Below, piece by piece: positions 14,379 to 19,818 of a stretch of 19,818 nucleotides of DNA. The notes beneath the pieces are model-generated. The model was not told where the DNA came from. It saw only the letters and a list, made by a program, of their open reading frames with translations, and searched no databases. Origin of the DNA: Candidatus Scatomorpha stercoravium (GTDB lineage: Bacteria; Bacillota; Clostridia; Oscillospirales; Oscillospiraceae); NCBI GenBank assembly GCA_018716005.1, contig DVKN01000140.1, forward strand, positions 1 to 19,818. The letters run 5' to 3'. Made by a program: the position numbers and the translations under genes. Each line of letters opens with the position of its first letter. Within the stretch, counting starts at the first letter, position 1.

Positions 14379-15590
14379 ATGAAGGAGCGCATAATCTTCC
14401 TCGCGCTCGCGGCGGCGCTGCTTTTGGGCGCCTTCGCGCTCGCGCCGCGCCTCGAGGCGCGGGAGGCCCCGGAGGAAATACGCCTCGCCGTCGCGACGGA
14501 CCCGCACTATCTCGCGGACGAGCTCACGGACTTCGGCGAGTGCTACATGAGGGTCGTCACGGACGCGGACGGCAAGGCCATGCCGCGCATAACGGAGCTC
14601 ATGCGCGCCTTCGCCAGCGAAATGGCGCGCGAGGGGCCGGACGCGCTGATTATAACCGGCGACCTTACTTTCAACGGCGAGAGGCTCAGCCACGAGCGCC
14701 TCGCGGAAAAACTCGGCGGCATAGAGGCCGCGGGCGTGCCCGTCTACGTCATCCCCGGCAACCACGACCTCGAAAACCCGGCCGCGGCGCGCTTCGAGGG
14801 CGGCGGCTACGAGCTCGTGGACAGCGTCACGGCGGAGGAATTCGCGGAGATATACTCGGATTTCGGCTATTCCGAGGCGATAAGCCGAGACGGCCGCTCG
14901 CTGAGCTATACGGCGCGGATTGCCCCGGGGCTCAGGCTGCTCTGCGTGGACGTGAACGCCTCGCAGAGCGCGGAGTGGGTGTCCGAGGGGAGCCTCGAGT
15001 GGATAGAGTCCGAGCTCGCCGCCGCGCGGGCGGCGGGCGACCGGGTGATAGCGGCGAGCCATCAGAACCTCTATATGCACAACCCGCTCTTCCTGAGCGG
15101 CTACACGATAGCGAACTCCGCCCAGCTCGAGGCGCTGTACGCGGAATACGGCGTGATTGCGAACCTCAGCGGGCACATACACCTCCAGCACACGCGCTCG
15201 GAGCGCGTCCCGGAGCTCGTCACGTCCTCGCTCGCAGTGAGCCCGAACCAGTACGGCCTCATCACCGTAACGGGCTCCGGCTGCGCCTACCGCGTGAAGA
15301 GCGTGGACGCGGGCGGGGACTTCGCGGAGTGGAGCGCCGGCTTCTTCCATGACACCGCGGTAAGCCAGGCCCTCGCGGAGCTGGGGGACTATGATAACGC
15401 CGCCGCGCTCGCGGAGTTCTACGCCTCGGCCAACGCCAAATATTTCGCCGGGCGGCCGGACGAGATAGCCTGGGACGAGGGAATAATAGACGAGTGGAGC
15501 TCGCGGAGCTTCTTCACGCCCATGTACCTCGAGAGCATCCGGGCGGACGCGGAGGACCACAGCTCACTCAGCTGGGATTTCCCCGGCTGA
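14379..15590 (+). CDS. Exported calcineurin-like metallophosphoesterase
   Basis: Two-metal hydrolase of the calcineurin superfamily, 403 aa. All metal-binding motifs are present in order: DPH (Asp41, His43), GDLTFNGE (94-101), GNHD (127-130), a SHQN histidine and GHIHLQH. A hydrophobic N-terminus (residues about 5-22) after MKER marks export or membrane anchoring, so it probably cleaves extracellular phosphoesters such as nucleotides, phospholipid headgroups or wall polymers. The region after the catalytic domain (about 310-403) is likely a C-terminal accessory part, as in related clostridial proteins. GGAGG lies 7 nt before the ATG. It appears monocistronic, since the next gene has its own promoter. 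The substrate cannot be identified. Confidence 0.9.
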   Translation: MKERIIFLALAAALLLGAFALAPRLEAREAPEEIRLAVATDPHYLADELTDFGECYMRVVTDADGKAMPRITELMRAFASEMAREGPDALIITGDLTFNGERLSHERLAEKLGGIEAAGVPVYVIPGNHDLENPAAARFEGGGYELVDSVTAEEFAEIYSDFGYSEAISRDGRSLSYTARIAPGLRLLCVDVNASQSAEWVSEGSLEWIESELAAARAAGDRVIAASHQNLYMHNPLFLSGYTIANSAQLEALYAEYGVIANLSGHIHLQHTRSERVPELVTSSLAVSPNQYGLITVTGSGCAYRVKSVDAGGDFAEWSAGFFHDTAVSQALAELGDYDNAAALAEFYASANAKYFAGRPDEIAWDEGIIDEWSSRSFFTPMYLESIRADAEDHSSLSWDFPG

Positions 15591-15595
15591 GGGCG

Positions 15596-15624
15596 TTGCA
15601 ATCCCGCCGGGGATATGCTACAAT
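15596..15624 (+). promoter_or_regulatory. Promoter of the MATE gene
   Basis: TTGCAA (15596-15601), 17-base spacer, TACAAT (15619-15624). The start is predicted near 15631, some 70 nt before the MATE ATG. It begins only 5 nt after the phosphoesterase stop. Confidence 0.7.
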
Positions 15625-15656
15625 ATCCGCGCGTAAATACGCCGGGTGAGCACCTG

Positions 15657-15687
15657 CCGTATGCAAGGCTACTTGCATACGGTTTTT
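15657..15687 (+). terminator. Intrinsic terminator in the MATE leader (attenuator)
   Basis: A perfect 11-bp stem CCGTATGCAAG / CTTGCATACGG with a GCTA loop, followed by five Ts. It lies between the promoter at 15596-15624 and the MATE ribosome site, which begins 4-5 bases after the T run. Read-through must therefore be conditional. An upstream ATACG (15637-15641) could pair with CGTAT (15658-15662) in an alternative fold. Confidence 0.8.
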
Positions 15688-15701
15688 CTTTGGAGGCGGA
15701 C

Positions 15702-17024
15702 ATGGAACAGAGGGCCGGAAAGTCAATAGCGCGCGAGCTCTTCTCCTTCTCGCTGCCGCTCATACTGAGCGGGGTATTGCAGCAGCTCTACAACTGGGCC
15801 GACGCCTTCATCGTCGGGCACGTGGAGGGCGAGCTCGCCATGGGCGCCATTGGGGCCACGACGGCGGCGGTGAACCTCTTCATAACCGCCATGACCGGCT
15901 TCACGCTCGGGCTCAACGTGCTCATGGCCCAGCTGCACGGCGCGGGGGAGGATTCCCGGCTCGCGGGGATGCTGCGCGCCTTCGCGGCCATACTGCTCGC
16001 GGTCTTCGCCGCCATAGCCCTGCCGGGGGTCTTCCTCGCCGGGGAGCTCCTCGAGCTGCTGGATACGACGCCGGATATGCTCCCGCTCTCCACGGCCTAC
16101 CTCTCCGTCATATTCCTGGGCCTCCCCTTCCTCGGCGTATACAACGTGTACTCCGCGGCGCTCAGGGCTCTGGGGGATTCGCGCGCGCCCTTCCTGGCCG
16201 TGGCCGTGAGCTCGGCGGTGAACGTGGCGCTCGACATACTGCTAGTCGCGGTCATACCCCTCGGCGTGCGCGGCGCGGCCATAGCGACGGTGTTCTCCCA
16301 GGCCGCGATGACCGTCTTCATCGTCGCCTACGCCGTGAAAAAGCACCCGCCGCTGCGCTATAAGCTCAGGCTGCGCGGCATGATGGGCGGGGGCATGGTG
16401 CGCGAGGGCGTGCGCTTCGGCCTGCCGCCGATGATACAGTCCTCGATAACGGCCGTGGGCAGCCTCTTTTTGCAGAGCTACATGAACAGCTTCGGCGACG
16501 ACACCGTCACCGCCATCACGACCGCCTACCGCGTGGACACGATAATCCTCCTGCCCATAGTGAACCTCGGCAGCGCCGTCGCGACGCTGACGGCCCAGAG
16601 CCTCGGCGCGCGGGACGGCGGGCGCGCGAAGCGCATACTGCGCGTGGGCCTCGCCATGATGGCCGCCGTCTCGCTCACGCTGACGCTCATAATAATCCCC
16701 ACCGGCGGCGCGCTCATCGCCATGTTCGGCGCGGGCGGCGCGGTAGTCGCGATAGGGCGGCGCTTCTTCGCGTGCATCGCGCCCTTCTACGTCGTGATTG
16801 GCCTCTCGACCGCCGTGCGCGGGCATCTCGAGGGGCGCGGGGACATGGTCTGCTCCAGCGCGGTCGGCATTACGGCGCTCGCCGTGCGCATAGCGCTCTC
16901 CTACGCGCTGCGCGGGGTCTTCGGGAACATGACCATCGCCTACGCCGAGGCCTTCTCCTGGGCGCTGATGCTCTGCCTCTATCTGCTGCGCCTCCTATGG
17001 CTCAGGAGGCGGCGCGGATATTGA
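15702..17024 (+). CDS. MATE-family multidrug/sodium antiporter
   Basis: Efflux pump of the multidrug and toxic compound extrusion family, 440 aa, about 12 helices in two halves. Typical segments: FSLPLILSGVLQQLYNWADA at the start, GATTAAVNLFITAMTGFTLG, and TLTAQSLGARDGGRAKRILR in the second half. I chose the ATG at 15702 because GGAGG lies 5 nt before it. The frame is open further upstream to an ATG at 15615, but that codon lies before the predicted transcript start. The leader contains a terminator, so expression is likely controlled by attenuation, perhaps induced by a drug or metabolite. The exported compound is unknown. Confidence 0.92.
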   Translation: MEQRAGKSIARELFSFSLPLILSGVLQQLYNWADAFIVGHVEGELAMGAIGATTAAVNLFITAMTGFTLGLNVLMAQLHGAGEDSRLAGMLRAFAAILLAVFAAIALPGVFLAGELLELLDTTPDMLPLSTAYLSVIFLGLPFLGVYNVYSAALRALGDSRAPFLAVAVSSAVNVALDILLVAVIPLGVRGAAIATVFSQAAMTVFIVAYAVKKHPPLRYKLRLRGMMGGGMVREGVRFGLPPMIQSSITAVGSLFLQSYMNSFGDDTVTAITTAYRVDTIILLPIVNLGSAVATLTAQSLGARDGGRAKRILRVGLAMMAAVSLTLTLIIIPTGGALIAMFGAGGAVVAIGRRFFACIAPFYVVIGLSTAVRGHLEGRGDMVCSSAVGITALAVRIALSYALRGVFGNMTIAYAEAFSWALMLCLYLLRLLWLRRRRGY

Positions 17025-17049
17025 CAAGCCGCGCGATTTGCGGCAAAAT
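17021..17049 (+). promoter_or_regulatory. Promoter of the DUF5655-like gene
   Basis: TTGACA (17021-17026) overlaps the MATE TGA stop; a 17-base spacer precedes CAAAAT (17044-17049). The spacer contains a GCCGC/GCGGC dyad. The start is predicted near 17056. Confidence 0.55.
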
Positions 17050-17071
17050 ATCAGGTAAAGGCGGTGAGCGC

Positions 17072-17443
17072 ATGACGGACGCGGAATTGCAGTTTTTCAT
17101 GGGCCATGAGGCGGCCCTGCCCATATACGCGGCGCTGCGGGAGGAAATCTTCTCCCGCTGGCCGGATACCGAGCTGCGCGCGGCGAAGACGCAGCTCACG
17201 TTCAAGGCCAGGTACGGCTTCGCCTTCGTCTCCACGCGGCGCATGGGGCGGCGCTGCCCGGAGGTATTCATCATCGTCTCCTTCGGCCTCGGCCGCGAGC
17301 TGCGCCATCCGCGCATATTCGCCGCGAGCGAGCCCTATCCCGGGCGCTGGACGCATCACTGCGTCGTCTCCTCGCCGGAGGAGGCCGACGGCGAGCTCAT
17401 GGCCTGGCTGGACGAGGCGCGCTCCTTCGCGCTCACAAAGTGA
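17072..17443 (+). CDS. DUF5655-like small cytosolic protein
   Basis: 123 aa, no signal peptide or membrane helix. Residues about 35-60 (TELRAAKTQLTFKARYGFAF) followed by a VSTRR strand resemble the DUF5655 domain of unknown function, found in small bacterial proteins. No catalytic motif is evident. I chose the ATG at 17072 because the AGGCGGTGAG ribosome-site-like sequence and a promoter with TTGACA lie just before it; the frame remains open upstream but overlaps MATE. Two conserved-looking features are the WTHHCVV strand and the terminal helix with LMAWLDEA. Function unknown. Confidence 0.75.
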   Translation: MTDAELQFFMGHEAALPIYAALREEIFSRWPDTELRAAKTQLTFKARYGFAFVSTRRMGRRCPEVFIIVSFGLGRELRHPRIFAASEPYPGRWTHHCVVSSPEEADGELMAWLDEARSFALTK

Positions 17444-17468
17444 CTCGCAGCCCATGGAGGTAAGATAA

Positions 17469-18032
17469 ATGGCAGCTCTCATTCTCTTCCTGCGCGGCGT
17501 CGGAATGCTCGTCGGCGGCGCGCTCATCTGGATAGTCTTCGCGCTGGTGCCGCCCTGGCTCTGCGGCTTCTCGCTCTGCCGGCACAACGCCTGGTGGACG
17601 AGCGCGGACAAGGTCAGGGCCTACGTCACAATTAAGAACGAGCGCCTCGCGCGGCTGCTCATACCCGAGTACATCGGCTGGAACAGCCTCGTGCGCATAG
17701 ACATACCCATCCTCTACAACCGCTACACGATGAACAAGTTCCCCGAGCGCCTCGGCGCGCTGGGCCTTCTGAACTATATTGTGACCGTTCTCACGACCCT
17801 CGGCTACTGGTACTGCGTGACGGACTTCCTCTTCCTGCGCTTCATCGACCCGAACTGGGCGCTGTGGGCGCTCTTCGCTCTGGTGGGCGAGGCCGTCATC
17901 TTCTTCGCGCTCGAGAACTGGAACACCTCGGAGCGGCGCGAGCCCGGCATAGTCATAACCCGCCAGGGCATGAAGCAGATACGCGCCGCCCGGCGCGCCC
18001 GCCGCCGCTCGCGGAGCCGGAAAAATGGCTGA
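17469..18032 (+). CDS. Small membrane protein of unknown function
   Basis: 187 aa, not recognised. Three hydrophobic helices are visible (about 5-34, 97-123 and 129-150). They are separated by a soluble stretch rich in aromatic and basic residues (CRHNAWWTSADKVRAYVTIK, PEYIGWNSLVRIDIPI). The C-terminal 20 residues are strongly basic (RRARRRSRSRKNG), probably cytoplasmic. GGAGGT lies 8 nt before the ATG, 25 nt after the DUF5655-like gene. Its end overlaps alkD by 8 nt, implying coupled translation, although a functional link to DNA repair is not obvious. Confidence 0.75.
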   Translation: MAALILFLRGVGMLVGGALIWIVFALVPPWLCGFSLCRHNAWWTSADKVRAYVTIKNERLARLLIPEYIGWNSLVRIDIPILYNRYTMNKFPERLGALGLLNYIVTVLTTLGYWYCVTDFLFLRFIDPNWALWALFALVGEAVIFFALENWNTSERREPGIVITRQGMKQIRAARRARRRSRSRKNG

Positions 18033-18711
18033 GGGCAGCCTCACCGCGCGCCTCGCCGCGCTCGCCGACGGGGATTACCGCGCCTTCCAGGCGAAGCTCA
18101 TCCCGACCTTGGACCCGGGGAAAATACTCGGCGTGCGCGCTCCCGCGCTGCGCGCCCTCGCGAAGGAGACGGCGGGCTCGGCGGAGGCCCTTGACTTCAT
18201 GGCCGCTCTCCCGCACAGGTACTACGACGAGGACAACCTCCACGCGCTCTACATCAACGCGATACGCGACTACCCCCGCGCGCTCCGCGAGCTCCGGCGC
18301 TTCCTCCCGTACGTCGACAACTGGGCGACCTGCGATATGCTCAGCCCGCGCAGCTTCAGGCGCCGCCCCGAGGGACTCGCGGACGAGGCCCGGCGCTGGA
18401 TTTCGAGCGGCGAGACCTACACGGCGCGCTTCGGCATCGGCGTGCTGATGAAGTTCTATCTCGACGAGGGCTTCGAGCCCGAAATGCCCGGCTGGGCGGC
18501 CGCGGCCTGCCGGGGCGATTACTACGTCGACATGGGCGCGGCCTGGTACTTCGCGACGGCGATTGCGAAGCGGCCCGAGGCCGTCATCCCCCTGCTCGAG
18601 GAACGCCGCCTGAGCGTCTGGGTGCACAACAAGACCATACAAAAGGCGCTGGAGTCCTCCCGCGTCAGCGAGGAGACGAAGGCCCGTCTCCGGACGCTGA
18701 GGATAAAATAG
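18025..18711 (+). CDS. AlkD-like DNA alkylation-repair glycosylase
   Basis: 228 aa HEAT-like repeat protein of the AlkC/AlkD DNA glycosylase family, which excises positively charged alkylated purines such as N7- and N3-alkyl adducts. The catalytic pocket residues of Bacillus cereus AlkD (Trp109, Asp113, Arg148, Trp187) have plausible counterparts: Trp100 and Asp104 in VDNWATCDM, Arg135 in TYTARFGIG, Trp174 in MGAAWYFATAI. Length and helical-repeat pattern fit. The start overlaps the membrane-protein gene by 8 nt, with GGAG about 9 nt upstream. No terminator is seen before the next gene. Confidence 0.9.
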   Translation: MAEGSLTARLAALADGDYRAFQAKLIPTLDPGKILGVRAPALRALAKETAGSAEALDFMAALPHRYYDEDNLHALYINAIRDYPRALRELRRFLPYVDNWATCDMLSPRSFRRRPEGLADEARRWISSGETYTARFGIGVLMKFYLDEGFEPEMPGWAAAACRGDYYVDMGAAWYFATAIAKRPEAVIPLLEERRLSVWVHNKTIQKALESSRVSEETKARLRTLRIK

Positions 18712-18736
18712 CCCTTCCGCCCCACGGCCCCATATT

Positions 18737-18773
18737 GTATGCTGGATGCGCGGCTCAGGCAGACAAAGCATAC
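18737..18773 (+). promoter_or_regulatory. Inverted repeat upstream of the 15-residue-repeat gene
   Basis: GTATGCT (18737-18743) and AGCATAC (18767-18773) form a 7-bp dyad with a 23-base loop, 16 nt before the ATG at 18790. It may be an mRNA hairpin or protein-binding site. No convincing promoter was found in this 78-nt gap. Confidence 0.35.
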
Positions 18774-18789
18774 GAAATGGGGTAATTAT

Positions 18790-19563
18790 ATGACCAACGA
18801 ACAGCTCGAACGCCGCCGGGCGAGGAGGCGCGAGTACTACGCCGCGCACAGGGAGGAAATCTGCGCGAAGCAGCGGGAGCGCTACCGCGCCATGGACAAG
18901 GCAGTCCACGCCGAGCGCATACGCCGCTACCGGCACCGCGACATGGAGCGCACCCGCGAAAAGCAGCGCGCCTACCGCGCCGCGCACAGGGAACGGTTCC
19001 GCGAGTACAACCGGCGCTATTATGAGAAGCACCGCGAGAGCCGCAACGCCTCCGGCCGCGAGCGCTATGCCCTTACCCGGCCCGAGCGCCTCGCGAAGAA
19101 GCGCGAGTATTACGCCGCGCACCGCGAAGAGCTCCTCGCGAAGAAGCATGAGTACTACCTCAAAAACCGGCTGCGCATCTGCCGGGACGCGCTCGAGCGC
19201 TATGTGCCGGACGCCGTCGAAAAAATCGCCGCGCAATGCCCGGAGGCCGTCGCGGAATGCGCCGCGCGCTGGCCCTATGAGGACTTCGAGCCGGGCATAA
19301 GGCGATGCATCGCCCGCCTCGGCATACGCCCCGGGGCGCTCGAATACGACGACTGCTTCGAGGCGGGGATGCTCGCCTGGCTCTACGGCGTGCACCGCTG
19401 CGCGCTGATGGGCTATGAGCACGTCGGGGCCTACGTGGGGCGCGTCACGGCCATACTGGTCCGCTGCGCCGCCGCGGCCGCGCTGGAGACGGAGGCCATC
19501 CTCGCCGAACACGGCCTGAAGCGCTGGGAGCTCGACCGGGACGGCCTCCCCGAACGGTACTGA
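18790..19563 (+). CDS. 15-residue-repeat protein with sigma-region-2-like end
   Basis: 257 aa, not a family I can name. Residues 11-130 consist of about eight basic repeats of 15 residues, pattern R-x-Y-Y-x-x-H-R-E-x-x-x-x-K. Repeat tyrosines lie at about 17, 32, 47, 62, 77, 93, 108 and 123, a clear helical nucleic-acid-binding type of repeat. Residues about 170-235 (LEYDDCFEAGMLAWLYGVHR, then YEHVGAYVGRVTAILVRC) resemble sigma-70 region 2, with the DD..EG..L pattern. The ATG at 18790 is chosen although its ribosome site (GGGG) is weak; an in-frame ATG at 18739 has none. It lies 13 nt before a sigma-region-4-like ORF. The regulator assignment is tentative. Confidence 0.6.
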   Translation: MTNEQLERRRARRREYYAAHREEICAKQRERYRAMDKAVHAERIRRYRHRDMERTREKQRAYRAAHRERFREYNRRYYEKHRESRNASGRERYALTRPERLAKKREYYAAHREELLAKKHEYYLKNRLRICRDALERYVPDAVEKIAAQCPEAVAECAARWPYEDFEPGIRRCIARLGIRPGALEYDDCFEAGMLAWLYGVHRCALMGYEHVGAYVGRVTAILVRCAAAAALETEAILAEHGLKRWELDRDGLPERY

Positions 19564-19576
19564 GGGGGGCGCGGAC

Positions 19577-19818
19577 ATGTTCGTCAGCCTCGACCCCGTG
19601 CGTGCGACGCACCTCAAATACGCCTTCAGATACGCCCTCGAGCTCATGGAGTCCGAGCTGGGCCGCGTCGAGAGGCAGGTCGTATATCTACACTGCGGCC
19701 TCGCCGGGAACGGGCGCAGCATAGGCTTCGGGAAAATAGCCGAGTGGTTCTCCCTCCCCTCCGCCTCGGCGGCGGAGGCGGAATACGTCCGCGCCGTCGT
19801 GAAGCTGCGCGCCGCGAT
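19577..19818 (+). CDS. Partial ORF resembling sigma factor region 4
   Basis: Runs off the window: 80 complete codons from the ATG at 19577, preceded by AGGGGG at 8 nt. The readable part contains ERQVVYLHCGLAGNGRSIGF, then GKIAEWFSLPS and EYVRAVVKLR. This follows the sigma-70 region 4 layout (E-R-x-V-x-x-L-x-x-G-L, IAE helix, then a helix ending KLR). The usual recognition-helix sequence is altered to PSASAAEAEY. Together with the preceding gene it may form a two-part sigma-like factor. The C-terminus is outside the window. Confidence 0.5.
   Translation, partial: MFVSLDPVRATHLKYAFRYALELMESELGRVERQVVYLHCGLAGNGRSIGFGKIAEWFSLPSASAAEAEYVRAVVKLRAA

Noticed and set aside
15615..15701. N-terminal extension of the MATE protein from the ATG at 15615
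   Set aside because: The ATG lies upstream of the predicted transcript start and overlaps the spacer just before the -10 box, and the extension would be encoded by a terminator. The ATG at 15702 has GGAGG at proper spacing.
16772..17071. Upstream extension of the DUF5655-like protein into the MATE gene
   Set aside because: It would overlap about 250 bases of a well-supported MATE coding frame. A promoter and ribosome-site-like sequence support the ATG at 17072.
17953..19722. 589-residue open frame on the minus strand across alkD and the repeat gene
   Set aside because: It has no recognisable domain and spans several plus-strand genes and their intergenic gaps, and the opposite strand has AlkD catalytic residues. 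It is a codon-bias artefact.

Overview
The window looks like a chromosomal segment from a GC-rich, low-oxygen member of the Bacillota (Clostridia, possibly an Oscillospirales-type gut organism). This is inferred from strong AGGAGG-type ribosome binding sites, sigma-A-like promoters with 17-base spacers, the gene families present, and Ile codons very often read as ATA despite the high GC. I see no phage structural gene, transposase, CRISPR array, tRNA or rRNA. Almost all long antisense reading frames are high-GC shadows.

Layout, left to right. Positions 1-435 hold no gene but are packed with consecutive palindromes. Positions 436-4331 (minus strand) are a complete polyamine ABC importer operon, potA-potB-potC-potD, with overlapping genes. 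It is preceded by a promoter and a long structured leader (about 4332-4578) that begins with a perfect 17-bp inverted repeat. Next on the minus strand are an RluA-family pseudouridine synthase, whose promoter predicts a leaderless mRNA, and a TetR-family regulator.

The tetR gene diverges from a plus-strand pair: an MMPL/RND-type membrane transporter and a secreted protein rich in LxxG heptad repeats, overlapping by 8 nt. A palindrome between the divergent promoters is a candidate TetR operator, so 5634-10463 reads as a self-contained regulated export or envelope module ending in an intrinsic terminator.

Positions 10530-14334 are a second self-contained unit with promoter and terminator: a cytosolic fumarate-reductase/AprA-like flavoprotein, an AprB-like protein with two [4Fe-4S] motifs, and an APC-family permease. 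The arrangement suggests uptake of an amino acid or amine and its reductive or oxidative conversion by a flavin/iron-sulfur enzyme. The substrate is unknown. I consider this the best candidate for an undescribed metabolic system here.

Positions 14379-18711 carry an exported calcineurin-like phosphoesterase, a MATE efflux pump with an intrinsic terminator inside its own leader (probable attenuation), a DUF5655-like protein, a small membrane protein and an AlkD-type DNA glycosylase. Several of these promoters have their -35 box laid over the end of the upstream gene or terminator.

The right end (18790-19818) holds a protein made of eight 15-residue basic repeats joined to a domain that resembles sigma-factor region 2. 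A following ORF, cut by the window end, resembles sigma region 4. Together they could be a split, unusual sigma-like regulator.
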